Origin: a virus
IMG/VR virus record: IMGVR_UViG_3300000234_000005
Location: 1 to 61,910 of that record
DNA length: 61,910 bases
Strand: one strand, 5' to 3'
The notes under the pieces were generated by a model. It had not been told where the DNA came from. It saw only the letters and a program-made list of their open reading frames with translations, and did not search any database. The position numbers were made by a program, and so were the translations under genes. This document shows, one piece after another, positions 16,386 through 24,468 of this stretch (positions are counted from its first letter, which is position 1; the number at the start of each line of letters is the position of its first letter).

Positions 16386-17444
16386 TTAACTACTTTCAAA
16401 TTTAGCTTGGGGTGTATACTTATTTCCTTTGTACCTAAATTCATCTTTTATACTTTCATTATCTGTAAACCTATTTAAGTTATTTACGCTTACTAGTTGG
16501 TATCCTTTATGTGTTCTTAAATATCCTTGTTTTACTACTGTATCAACTATTTTATAGATACTTTTACCATTTAAGTTTAATATTCTAGCTGCTGTATTTT
16601 GTGAAACAAAAGATCCTGCCAGTCGCCCACTATCAGCAAAATAGGCATTTATTTTTATACCCTGAGTTTCTTTTATAGCTTCGGCATTTCTTGTCATATT
16701 TTCTTTAAAAGTTATAACTTGAATATTAGAAAATAGATAAGGTTTTTTAGGGTCTATCCTGTCAATGGAAGGCACTAAATTTTTATCATATCCACTGTTT
16801 TTGTATTTTTCATATAACTGGGCGTAGTTATTATTAGAGATAATCCATTTTTTAAACTCCTCGTAAGTGTACGCCGGTGCTGGATGACCTCTAGTTTTTG
16901 AGTGTTCTATTTGATTACTATATATTCTGTATGGCAGTTGACTAAAAGAGTTGGCCGTTTCCTTGGTGCATATTTTACATTTATGGTTTAGTTTATCTTT
17001 TTTACTACTATTACAAGTAAATTCATTACTTGGTTTTAATTCTTTGCATGAATAGCATTCCTTATATATTATTTCATTTTTACTATTTACTATGGAGTCA
17101 AAAGCGGTTATAGCCTCATCTACATCTAATGAGAATAATTCGGTATACCCAGAAAAGGAATGTTTAGGATAATGTCTTTTATCTTTAAATTTGTTATGAA
17201 AAGCAGTCTCTTTTATAAACACGTCGTCCACTTCCACATCCCTTAGTAATTTAGCATACGCGCAATTGCCTTTGTGCGCTATTATATAACTTTCCATTAT
17301 ACTAATAAAACGTTTATGACTACTATCCCCACTACTTTTACCACATTTTACATAACTTCCTGTAGAATCCTCAAACAAAATGAGGTATAAGCGTTCTTTT
17401 TGTTTTTTAGTGCTTATTGAATTGGTGCTAATCTTGAACTTCAT
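16386..17444 (-). CDS. Free-standing homing endonuclease: GIY-YIG-like, zinc ribbon, HNH-like, NUMOD1
   Basis: 352 residues. Residues 18-110 look like a T5orf172/GIY-YIG domain (RLYLILFEDSTGSYVKCGKS). Residues 128-162 form a Cys4 ribbon (YKECYSCKELKPSNEF, then CKICTK), as in phage HNH enzymes. Residues 225-255 have SIDRIDPKKPYLFSNIQVIT, an HNH-type active region. Residues 265-320 resemble a NUMOD1 DNA-binding repeat (FVSQNTAARILNLNGKSIYK). It lies between the small-terminase region and a second GIY-YIG gene, a typical location for endonucleases that move neighbouring intergenic DNA. Confidence 0.75.
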   Translation of the reverse strand: MKFKISTNSISTKKQKERLYLILFEDSTGSYVKCGKSSGDSSHKRFISIMESYIIAHKGNCAYAKLLRDVEVDDVFIKETAFHNKFKDKRHYPKHSFSGYTELFSLDVDEAITAFDSIVNSKNEIIYKECYSCKELKPSNEFTCNSSKKDKLNHKCKICTKETANSFSQLPYRIYSNQIEHSKTRGHPAPAYTYEEFKKWIISNNNYAQLYEKYKNSGYDKNLVPSIDRIDPKKPYLFSNIQVITFKENMTRNAEAIKETQGIKINAYFADSGRLAGSFVSQNTAARILNLNGKSIYKIVDTVVKQGYLRTHKGYQLVSVNNLNRFTDNESIKDEFRYKGNKYTPQAKFESS

Positions 17445-17713
17445 TAGTGTAATACCGAATATTTTCTACAATTAGCTACAATAGCTAAGTCATTATTATC
17501 TAATATAAACCATTCTCCGCGTAATCTTTTATCTAAGAATAACTCATGGAAGTAAGTTTCCATATACAAATAATTAGCACACCTTTTTACAAACTGTACT
17601 TTAATATCAAATGGATTACCCGTCTGTAAATCCGATAATCTTTTTTTCATTGGCTGACAAGTAACTCCTATTTTATACAATCCATTAGATTCAAGTACAT
17701 ATAATTTACCCAT
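17444..17713 (-). CDS. GIY-YIG endonuclease-like protein (T5orf172/MUG113 type)
   Basis: 89 residues: LYVLESNGLYKIGVTCQPMK carries the YVLE...YKIG variant of GIY-YIG; a basic helix (KKRLSDLQTGNPFDIKVQF) and a catalytic-type MET/HELF segment follow (YMETYFHELFLDKRLRGEWF). It stops at the ATG of the larger endonuclease downstream. Likely a homing nuclease or a small DNA repair nuclease. Confidence 0.72.
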   Translation of the reverse strand: MGKLYVLESNGLYKIGVTCQPMKKRLSDLQTGNPFDIKVQFVKRCANYLYMETYFHELFLDKRLRGEWFILDNNDLAIVANCRKYSVLH

Positions 17714-17716
17714 TAA

Positions 17717-18415
17717 CTAATCCTTTATATTGTAAATATTTGCTGCTACAACCATTCGCATTTGCTTCGGTAGCGCTCTAACACTAGCGAGTACGGCATC
17801 AAGTATTAGCTGTTGTTCTTTAGTATAGCTAACTGGAACTATTTCCTCAGCATAATCACCAGCATTAGTTATCATATCTAACACTACATTCTTATTTTTA
17901 AGCCACGTTATAATACCTAACAAGCTATCGCTTGGTTTTGGAAAATTACCTTCACCAATATCAATTTTACCGCCTGCTTCAAGGGTAGCTATAATATCTA
18001 ACCTTCCTGCCTTCAATATATTTCTAACATGAGCTAAATTACTCTTAGAAGCCCCAGTCTTTTTCAGCGCATCACTCTGTAGACTTCCTTTCTCACAATA
18101 CCTCTGCGCTTTAATAGCTAATTGAGTAGGTGTTTGATGTCTACGCACTTCGGACGACAGCATTTCTTTTTCTACTTCCTCTAAAGTCAAATTATTAGAT
18201 AACTTATTAGCAAGTATCGTATCAATAGCTAACTCTGTCAGCGCTCTAAACCTATGGCGACCATCTACTATTTTCCCTCTATATAAAGTAACAGGAACTT
18301 TCTGACCATTGAGATTAATATCCTCTTTCAGTGCGCAGAACTGGTCTTCCGTCATCAATGGATGCGTCTTAGACAATTCATGCAGCGATACATCTTCAGT
18401 TCTTAAAATATCCAT
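17717..18415 (-). CDS. ParB-like nuclease/DNA-binding protein
   Basis: 232 residues, the first gene of the leftward operon. The ParB/Srx N-terminal fold is visible: LHELSKTHPLMTEDQFCALK, then IVDGRHRFRAL, matching the GRHRxRA box. A helix-turn-helix-type middle part follows (QLAIKAQRYCEKGSLQSDAL, KKTGASKSNLAHVRNIL). Phage ParB-like proteins can act as CTP-dependent DNA clamps or nucleases; here it could regulate or segregate. A near-consensus sigma70 promoter lies 30 bases upstream. Confidence 0.8.
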   Translation of the reverse strand: MDILRTEDVSLHELSKTHPLMTEDQFCALKEDINLNGQKVPVTLYRGKIVDGRHRFRALTELAIDTILANKLSNNLTLEEVEKEMLSSEVRRHQTPTQLAIKAQRYCEKGSLQSDALKKTGASKSNLAHVRNILKAGRLDIIATLEAGGKIDIGEGNFPKPSDSLLGIITWLKNKNVVLDMITNAGDYAEEIVPVSYTKEQQLILDAVLASVRALPKQMRMVVAANIYNIKD

Positions 18416-18444
18416 TACACCTTATTTAATTTAACATACCAACA

Positions 18445-18473
18445 AGTATAGACTTTTCTTACACTTTAGTCAA
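18445..18473 (-). promoter_or_regulatory. Strong sigma70-type promoter for leftward operon
   Basis: Minus strand TTGACT, 17-base spacer, TATACT, placed about 30 bases before the ParB-like ATG. It would give early host-polymerase transcription of the ParB and homing-endonuclease genes, and possibly read through into the terminase genes. Confidence 0.72.
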
Positions 18474-18920
18474 CAGCACTTATACCTCATAGCTAAAAAG
18501 AGCAATTTCTTACTAGAACGCTGTAATGAGCTTCTAGCAGAGTTTAAACCTGAAAAAAAGTTTAAGCTTACACTTTTTGGCTAGCTCCTCTTTTTACTTC
18601 TTTTATGTATTTATATATATATATAGTAAAAAATTCAGGTAGGTACAAACAGCTTCTACGCAGATAATGTTGTCGTAGGGTGGTTTTCGCTCTTTTCATT
18701 TTAGGACATTTTCAAGTAGGTGTAAGGTAAAGTGTAAGGTCAATGTAGGTATGAGTAAAACTAATGAAGGCATGTATGAAAATTATTATATTTAATACAG
18801 ATGGCATACAAAAAAATTATTATATTTGATACGGGTGTATACAAAAAAATTATTATATTTAATACGGGTGTATTCTCTCTCCCGCAGAAATCCAACAGCC
18901 GGGGTACCCCCCCCTAGGTA
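18474..18920. other. Divergent intergenic control region
   Basis: About 450 bases without a gene between the leftward and rightward arms. It holds an alternating TA run near 18611-18624, a GTGTAAGGT duplication near 18719-18743, three 33-base tandem repeats (18775-18873), and a GGGGTACCCC palindrome followed by more C residues near 18901-18914. No good rightward sigma70 promoter was found. The region is a candidate for phage-polymerase or accessory-factor promoters, or for an origin. Confidence 0.6.
18775..18873 (+). repeat. Three tandem 33-bp AT-rich repeats
   Basis: Copies at 18775-18807, 18808-18840 and 18841-18873. The core is AAATTATTATATTTAATAC followed by RGRTG; copies two and three differ by one base, copy one by more. 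The regular 33-base period, about three helical turns, suggests repeated protein-binding sites or promoters on one face of the DNA rather than slippage. Confidence 0.85.
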
Positions 18921-18948
18921 GTGCCAATTGAGGGATCTTTAAAGCCAG

Positions 18949-18974
18949 CTCACTTCGTTCGCATTAACTTGGAC
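18949..18974 (+). repeat. Leader repeat, copy 1
   Basis: CTCACTTCGTTCGCATTAAC followed by TTGGAC; nearly the same 26 bases occur at 19599-19624, each about 30-40 bases before an early small gene with a strong RBS. Two mismatches separate the copies. It may be a shared 5' leader or operator for early genes. Confidence 0.7.
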
Positions 18975-19010
18975 AACTTCGTCCATCACAACGTATCGGA
19001 GGATACAACC

Positions 19011-19295
19011 ATGACCACAGCTACTACTACCGCACTTGCCACAGCAGCATCAGCACGCCGTCCTCGTGAGGGCATGTTTGCAGCACTCTCGACAACTGTG
19101 AAGGCCTTAGCAGCAGTCACCACAAACGTCGCATTGGCTGGCAGCGAGTCTGCAGCAGGCCTCACCCTGTCTGCGTCTGCGTTCAAAGTTGCAGCCTTTG
19201 ATGACTTGATTGATAAGTACGGCAGCATTGAGGCGTTGGAGGCATTGGAATCCCAAACCAATGCCTATCTGGCGAGGATGAAGGCCAACCTCTAA
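19011..19295 (+). CDS. First rightward early protein, Ala/Thr-rich
   Basis: 94 residues from the ATG at 19011, which follows a perfect GGAGG-type RBS (CGGAGGATACAACC); a longer in-frame start at 18921 lacks one. The sequence is rich in Ala and Thr (TATTTALATAASARR) with a C-terminal helix DDLIDKYGSIEALEALESQT. GC content is higher than the genome average. Strong translation signals and first position suggest an abundant early protein; function unknown. Confidence 0.7.
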   Translation: MTTATTTALATAASARRPREGMFAALSTTVKALAAVTTNVALAGSESAAGLTLSASAFKVAAFDDLIDKYGSIEALEALESQTNAYLARMKANL

Positions 19296-19359
19296 CCGTC
19301 CTCTGACCTAAGCAAGTCATTAAACTGCTAAACCATCCCTCAACCAAGGAGATAGTGCC

Positions 19360-19410
19360 ATGCGCATCTATATCATTGCCGATGACGGTACAGTGGAATT
19401 CCTCCGCTGA
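19360..19410 (+). CDS. Possible 16-residue peptide
   Basis: MRIYIIADDGTVEFLR, preceded by AAGGAG at suitable spacing and followed within 15 bases by an intrinsic terminator. The start, RBS and location between a gene and terminator make it credible, but so short a frame can arise by chance. Confidence 0.4.
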   Translation: MRIYIIADDGTVEFLR

Positions 19411-19422
19411 TGCACCCTAAAT

Positions 19423-19463
19423 AAGTTCTCATAACCTACGGGTTGTGGGGACTTTATTTTTTT
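19423..19463 (+). terminator. Intrinsic terminator
   Basis: A 14-pair stem with several G-U pairs (AAGTTCTCATAACC / GGTTGTGGGGACTT) around a TACG loop, followed by a TTTATTTTTTTC tract. It ends the first early transcript. Confidence 0.8.
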
Positions 19464-19598
19464 CACTCCGAACCTAAAGCAAACCAAAAGCAACACATCG
19501 CTTCGCTCTAAATCCAACACCAAACACCAACACCTCGCATGAGAGAGAGCCTTGAGAGAGAGCATCGCACTTTGTTACCTCGCAATAAATCAAATCCG

Positions 19599-19624
19599 CT
19601 CACTACGTTCGCATTAGCTTGGAC
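19599..19624 (+). repeat. Leader repeat, copy 2
   Basis: CTCACTACGTTCGCATTAGC followed by TTGGAC; matches 18949-18974 apart from two bases. It precedes the small membrane peptide gene at 19651 with its CGGAG RBS. Confidence 0.7.
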
Positions 19625-19650
19625 ATTTCATCATCCCTTCGGAGATTATC

Positions 19651-19728
19651 ATGAGCATCATGTACACCACATTAGCCTTCCTTGCAGTATGGTCATCAGT
19701 ATTTGTTATGGCAGTTAATTCAATTTAA
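19651..19728 (+). CDS. Small membrane peptide
   Basis: 25 residues: a single membrane helix (MYTTLAFLAVWSSVFVMAV). A CGGAG RBS lies at good spacing and the leader repeat copy 2 is upstream. Early phage peptides of this kind often act on the host envelope, but there is no direct evidence here. Confidence 0.5.
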   Translation: MSIMYTTLAFLAVWSSVFVMAVNSI

Positions 19729-19742
19729 TCAGGAGATTTACC

Positions 19743-19994
19743 ATGAACTTCAACGCACTCACCAAGGCCCAGCTTATTGCCATTTGCCAAGAGCAGCAAG
19801 CAGAAATCTTTGAGCTCCGTGCTCAATCCAAGTCTGATGTACCTCGTCCTAAAGACAGAACTTCAAGTTCAAGTGAAGTGCTCAAGGAAATGAAGGAACT
19901 TGCTCTGAAACATAAGGCAGTTGTCCGTAAAGGAGAGCATGGTTTTGAGATTTATGTAAGTAAATCAAAGACTTGGGAGGTCATTTTAAAGTAA
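19743..19994 (+). CDS. Small early protein with coiled-coil start
   Basis: 83 residues: MNFNALTKAQLIAICQEQQA then EIFELRAQ, a short coiled coil; a Ser/Lys linker; and a C-terminal part (AVVRKGEHGFEIYVSKSKTW). RBS AGGAG precedes the ATG. Might be a small DNA-binding or regulatory protein; not recognised. Confidence 0.62.
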   Translation: MNFNALTKAQLIAICQEQQAEIFELRAQSKSDVPRPKDRTSSSSEVLKEMKELALKHKAVVRKGEHGFEIYVSKSKTWEVILK

Positions 19995-20030
19995 TTTCTC
20001 AATTTTCTCAATTTTCTCAATTTTCTCAAT
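19995..20030 (+). repeat. Four 9-bp direct repeats
   Basis: Four exact copies of TTTCTCAAT directly after the preceding stop codon. Possibly slippage-generated; could also be binding sites. Confidence 0.8.
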
Positions 20031-20141
20031 TTCCACCATACACAACCATACAGGAGTACCTTGTGAAATAACCCTCGCATTTAATCCATCAACCCATCCT
20101 CATTAACCAACCAAACCCTTTTCATTCTTCGGAGATTTACC

Positions 20142-20783
20142 ATGACTACTATGACCATCGAACAAGCTGTACAGTCAGCAAAAGACAAAATTGCAGCAAT
20201 CAAAGCAAACGCTGCTGTTCAACGTCAGCTTAAAACCTTGACCAATGAAAAATTCCTTGAAGCAAAAGCTTCATTGGAAATCAAGCAGGACGAAATCAAT
20301 ACCCTGAACTCATCCATCGACGTCTGCAAGGGCGTAGTTGAGCAGATTCCTGTGTACGATAATCGTACAAAGCAGAACAGAAAATGGAACGGATCGAGTA
20401 ACTTCAACTTCGACATTCCTGTTCAACTCCTCACCAACCTATGTAGCAACGTACAGTACGCGAACTCTGCCCACAAGCAACTCATGCTTGCATCCATCAA
20501 CCTCCCAGAGTTGTTAGTTATTGAAATCAATCGCCTGTTCTCTCAGAACTCACGCTACAGTTCTGTACAGGAGACAATCCTATCCGGTACAGCAGGTACT
20601 ACCGAAGAATACGTGAAAATCGTATCTCTTGCAGGTGACTACCTTGGCATTGAATTCGATACCACGCAATTTGCCCAAGCCAACCTCGATCGTATCGAGA
20701 CTAAGGCTTTGGTAATTGCTGAACGTATGGAAGCTCAACATGACGAGGCGAAGCTCCTCTATCAGAAGGCACTGAGCCTGTAA
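20142..20783 (+). CDS. Early protein immediately before the RNA polymerase, unknown
   Basis: 213 residues. N-terminal coiled coil (EQAVQSAKDKIAAIKANAAV), a central NRKWNGSSNFNFDIPVQLLT motif, and a helical C-terminus (TKALVIAERMEAQHDEAKLL). It precedes the RNA polymerase gene by 60 bases on the same strand with an RBS CGGAG. In N4, accessory proteins near the RNAPII genes help promoter use, which is a possible but untested role. Confidence 0.7.
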   Translation: MTTMTIEQAVQSAKDKIAAIKANAAVQRQLKTLTNEKFLEAKASLEIKQDEINTLNSSIDVCKGVVEQIPVYDNRTKQNRKWNGSSNFNFDIPVQLLTNLCSNVQYANSAHKQLMLASINLPELLVIEINRLFSQNSRYSSVQETILSGTAGTTEEYVKIVSLAGDYLGIEFDTTQFAQANLDRIETKALVIAERMEAQHDEAKLLYQKALSL

Positions 20784-20843
20784 TCCGAAGTCCTAAGCAA
20801 GACTATAAACTGCTTACCTTTTTTTATCCTTGGAGAGACTACC

Positions 20844-23300
20844 ATGCGTGCTAACATCTTAAACGGCCAACTTCCTTTCCCTTCACTAGCTAAAGTTGAA
20901 GACCTATTTGGTAAAGAAATCGCTACCTTTGCTAACTCCATGTGGGGAGCCATTTGGCATAACTACTTAGTCAGCAAAGGCTCAATCTCCTCCGCTTACT
21001 GGCATGACAAACTGAACAACTCCGAGGTATTCAACATCCTCGTAGTCTCTCTATCGAACGCTGGATGGATTGTATCTCACGCAATCCCCGAACGTAACTG
21101 GCTTGAAATTCACCTCAATGAATCAAAGCTTTACGAATTCGTATCAGCCAAAGAAATTGAAGAAGTACGTGCCAACTTCAAGTTTGCAAAGTACCGTCTG
21201 CGCAATACTGAAGCGCAAGCACCTGACCTAGTCCGTGCCAACGGTAAAACCAAAGTCACCGGCCTATACCGTGAAGGGTTTCAGAAAGCTGCCAATACCG
21301 AATTTAGTTTCGATATTGAAGCTCTACAAGCCAACAAGGAAGTCATTGGGAAGAACCTCACCAAGTCTATGACCAAAGTACGGGAATTCTATCCTGAAAT
21401 GGGAGCATCCATTGCAGACTACGATGCTATTAGCGTTGACATCCTTGACTGGCTCACTCACACCAAGGAAACCTTCACTCGCGGTAATACCTTCCTTGAT
21501 TCCCGAGGTCGTGCCATTAGTTCTTCTCTTTCCAAAGTAGCAAACCCAATATCTTCTAAAGATTTTCGAGCACTACTCATCATTCCCAAGAAGTATCGAG
21601 TCAAAGCTACCCAAGCTGGTGCAGATGCCATCTTCCTCTTCGTTGCAGAACTTGCTGGCTATAAAGCTGGCCCTTCAGTAGACGATAAGACAGCATATGG
21701 TATCGAATGCTGGTTGAGTAACTTCAACCATACATTAGATGTAACTAACGAGTCTGACCGAGCTGATGTGTACGAAAACATCTGGCTAACCCGTCTATAT
21801 GAAGACCTCAATAAGTTCTTCCAGCTCAAAGGTGTCGAGGGTGAACTGATCAAGCAATTCGCCTTATTCACTGGCGTATTTGATATGGATAGCACTCCAG
21901 ACTATGAGTGGACAGTACCTGTAGAAATCGACCAAGGTGCGTTGCCTAACATTGGCGCACTGTAAACCTTGTGAACTCAGGGAAAGCTAAGTCCGAAAGG
22001 ATATGCTAATCCTGATCTAAGCCTAGTAATAGGAAAGAGCAGAGACTATCGAACGACACAGTAATGTGAATCTAGTAGAGTAGGTACCAAGTGGTATCGA
22101 AGCGCAAGGCACTAGAAATAGTGATGATATAGTCCAATCCTTATAGAAATATAAGGCTGTACCATTAGTTTTGGTACGAGCAAGAATTAACGATTCTTGT
22201 TGAATAAAAGCAATGCTCCAGTACATCGCCATGCTCCTCAATGATGCTACCTTAGCTTCGTTAACAAACATGGTAGAAGGTACATTAACTGACCCTTGGA
22301 AAATTGAAGGACTACCACGCAAAATGGTAAAGGAAGCAGCAACTCCTATGCTGTATGGCTCTACGAAGAACGCTGCTGCACTTTGGGAGCAAAACAATAC
22401 TACCTATACCCTCCAACATATTGAAGTCTACAACAAGGCTCTCAGTACCGGAGGATTAGGTATTGCAAACTCCTTCAAAGACTTCGTTCTGAACTACTGC
22501 AAACCACAGGAGAAAATGCAAATCACCATCTGGAATGATACCTTTGATATCGAGTGTAATCGTTACCGCAATATTGGTGATAAAACCAATCTGTACAGGG
22601 TATACGACACTGAGTCAAAAGCTGTCAAATCAGTGTTCCATACCACCACTAAAGAAATAGCTGACTTGGGGCAATTCAAGCGTTACTTCCAGACACTGCT
22701 CGTTTTCTAACTGTGGGCGAGCAGTATAATATAAACAGGGTTAATTGCTGGAACGCTAATGGCTAACGCCTATGCCAATCAGCAGCCAAGCTTAGGTAGG
22801 AATACCTTTGAAGGTTCAGAGACTAGGATAAACAATCTAGAACAGATTATGAAATCCGTAAGCGAGTCAAGTGACCGCTGAAACGCCCTGCTCTACAGTA
22901 ATGTAGATGAAGATATAGTCCAGCACTCCATTGAAAAACGGAGACTAATTGACATACTTGTTAGGTAATTCAATTAGGTTCAGAGTAACGCCTGAATTAA
23001 TATCTGCACAACCTTGACTCACAAGTAGCTGATGAGGTTAGTTATGCTATTGCCTCGCAAGGTGGTTTCGTAATTGACATTCATGACGCATTTATTCTCA
23101 ATCCAGAGGATGCACCAACAGCTCGATCTGTGTATTCTCAACTAATGGAGGAAATCAGAAGCAACCGTAAGGATATTCTTACTGCTTTCTTCCAGTCCAT
23201 TGGAATCACCGCAGAAGCCTCAGAAGCATGGGAACAACTTCAGTCTAAGGTAACCCCATTGCCTGATGACTTTAAGTGCTTTATGATGGCTATGAAGTAA
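20844..23300 (+). CDS. T7-family single-subunit RNA polymerase, split by two group I introns
   Basis: Exons 20844-21942, 22211-22704 and 23007-23300 join to 628 codons. Spliced motifs match T7 RNAP: DSRGR at 219-223 (DxxGR); motif A D363-Q-G-A-S-M-L-Q-Y, re-created only by splicing and aligning with DGSCSGIQH; motif B R403...K407...Y415-G-S with the same spacing as T7 R627/K631/Y639; motif C IHDA at 556-559. It is much shorter than T7 RNAP (883), lacking most of the N-terminal promoter-recognition domain, like the two-subunit N4 RNAPII, here as one chain. It should transcribe middle genes. Family A DNA polymerase is excluded because YGS and HDA replace DNA polymerase motifs. Confidence 0.9.
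21943..22210 (+). mobile_element. Group I intron 1 in RNA polymerase gene (no ORF)
   Basis: 268 bases. Core elements are visible: AACTCAGGGAAAG (P-like), CCTGATCTAAGCC (Q-like), GCAGAGACTATC (R-like) and GATATAGTCC (S-like), with GACTA/TAGTC for P7. The 5' exon ends in T and the intron in G, as group I splicing requires, and these borders restore motif A in frame. Without splicing the frame stops at 21965. No endonuclease gene. Confidence 0.85.
22705..23006 (+). mobile_element. Group I intron 2 in RNA polymerase gene (no ORF)
   Basis: 302 bases. Classical core: TTAATTGCTGGAA (P), CAATCAGCAGCC (Q), GGTTCAGAGACTA (R), AAGATATAGTCC (S). Inferred joint GTT/CAC gives LLV-HNLDSQ, as expected before motif C. 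Without splicing the frame stops at 22710, so motif C would be lost. Confidence 0.9.
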
Positions 23301-23307
23301 ATAATGA

Positions 23308-23355
23308 TAGTCTATTAGCTTCGGCTAGTAGGCTACTTTATTTTTTTTTTTCTTT
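23308..23355 (+). terminator. Intrinsic terminator after RNA polymerase
   Basis: Twelve-pair stem TAGTCTATTAGC / GCTAGTAGGCTA with a TTCG tetraloop, two G-U pairs, then CTTTA and a long T tract. Ends the RNA polymerase transcript. Confidence 0.88.
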
Positions 23356-23429
23356 ATTTTTTACTAGTACGAGAAAGGCGGTTCTTTATTTTTTGAAGAA
23401 CATATTTTAACAATTGAAGGAGACCTATA

Positions 23430-23675
23430 ATGATTGAATTTGCATTTGCTATTCTTATTCTTGCTGTACTTGTATGGTTCAAGAACAGTATTAAAGTAGC
23501 TGCTGAAGCACTTGAAGATACCTCTGAATCGTATTTTGAAGATGTCATCGTAGACAATGCTATTGATAGGCAGGAGAGATTCAAAGAGCTGACGGAGTAC
23601 AAAACCAGAAATAGTATTGATACATTTGTATCCCATGATGATATTTTGAAAGAAGTATCAATGAAACGACGCTAA
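23430..23675 (+). CDS. Small membrane protein
   Basis: 81 residues: an N-terminal membrane helix (FAFAILILAVLVWFKNSIK), then an acidic and helical cytoplasmic tail. RBS AAGGAG. It begins an accessory segment of small genes after the polymerase terminator. Function unknown. Confidence 0.65.
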   Translation: MIEFAFAILILAVLVWFKNSIKVAAEALEDTSESYFEDVIVDNAIDRQERFKELTEYKTRNSIDTFVSHDDILKEVSMKRR

Positions 23676-23695
23676 CTACAAACCGGAGAATAATC

Positions 23696-23860
23696 ATGAC
23701 CCCTAACAAACAAATCATAATTCGTGAAGATCCAAACTCCAATGCTTGGGTACTTCATGTAGAAAAAGTACCCACCAAACCCAAAGTAACCATTGTAGAT
23801 AAGCCTTTGCAATGGGGTCACCATATGCGAACTGCTAGAAGCACAAAAATGTCATCATGA
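23696..23860 (+). CDS. Small protein, 54 residues
   Basis: MTPNKQIIIREDPNSNAWVL followed by HVEKVPTKP and a basic end (MRTARSTKMSS). RBS CCGGAG at good spacing. Its stop overlaps the next start (ATGA). No family recognised. Confidence 0.55.
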   Translation: MTPNKQIIIREDPNSNAWVLHVEKVPTKPKVTIVDKPLQWGHHMRTARSTKMSS

Positions 23861-23955
23861 ATCTGCCAGACCCAACACCTCAGATAGGATTACTAACCTT
23901 AATCCTAATTACCATCCTTGTTTACGTCTACCAAACCTTCATCATAGGAAACTAA
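23857..23955 (+). CDS. Small membrane peptide, 32 residues
   Basis: Single hydrophobic helix (GLLTLILITILVYVYQTFII). Start overlaps the previous stop, so it is co-translated. Function unknown. Confidence 0.5.
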   Translation: MNLPDPTPQIGLLTLILITILVYVYQTFIIGN

Positions 23956-24015
23956 TAATACAAGGTAAAAATTTCAAACCTTAACCTTTAAATTTACCTA
24001 GTAGGAATCATTATT

Positions 24016-24252
24016 ATGGCACTTATTGAAACAATTGAATCAACTAAATGTAACCCAAGCCCAACTGACTGGTCTAATGCACCTGATTGGGCTAATTGGA
24101 AAGCTACTGACGAGAATTGCGAAGTATGGTGGTTTGCGTATAAACCCTATTCACTATTCTCTGGCTGGACAAACAACATTGGTAAATGCCAAGTAGCTGG
24201 CAAAGAAGTAACCGCTGATTGGAAATCATCTCTTCAACAACGACCTAGATAA
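24016..24252 (+). CDS. Trp-rich small protein, paralogue of 24469 N-terminus
   Basis: 78 residues with eight Trp residues: DWSNAPDWANWKATDENCEV, WWFAYKP, and a C-terminal ADWKSSLQQRP. The same order (WANY, D.D.EWWEYEEKP, NWEDTLMERP) begins the protein at 24469, so the two are duplicates. Small phage proteins of this type are accessory; role unknown. Confidence 0.65.
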   Translation: MALIETIESTKCNPSPTDWSNAPDWANWKATDENCEVWWFAYKPYSLFSGWTNNIGKCQVAGKEVTADWKSSLQQRPR

Positions 24253-24293
24253 TCAATATCAAAATTGTTGAATTTATGCCTTAGGAGATTATT

Positions 24294-24434
24294 ATGACTG
24301 ACAAAGAGTTTTTGCAATGGCTGTATGAACGCCTTGTTTATGTACATAAAGAAAATTCTGCGTATGATTATATGTGGAAACTTCGTGACATTATTAATGC
24401 CACACCACCTGATAAAGTAACACCAAATACTTAA
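24294..24434 (+). CDS. Small helical protein, 46 residues
   Basis: MTDKEFLQWLYERLVYVHKE followed by NSAYDYMWKLRDIINATP. RBS TAGGAG. Lies between the two Trp-rich paralogues. Unknown. Confidence 0.55.
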   Translation: MTDKEFLQWLYERLVYVHKENSAYDYMWKLRDIINATPPDKVTPNT

Positions 24435-24468
24435 CTAAAATACAATAACCTTAAACGAGAAATTAACT

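Noticed and set aside
17717-18415. Lysogeny or plasmid partition function from the ParB-like gene
   Set aside because: No integrase, ParA, repressor or partition site was found; ParB-like proteins also occur in strictly lytic phages.
18775-18873. CRISPR array
   Set aside because: Three contiguous 33-base repeats with no unique spacers and no cas genes.
21943-22210. Sequencing errors splitting the RNA polymerase gene
   Set aside because: The interruptions contain full sets of group I core elements with correct U and G at the splice borders, and splicing restores motif A exactly.
20844-23300. Family A DNA polymerase as identity of the intron-split gene
   Set aside because: Motif B ends in YGS with Lys eight residues before Tyr, motif C is HDA and DxxGR is present, all typical for T7-like RNA polymerase.
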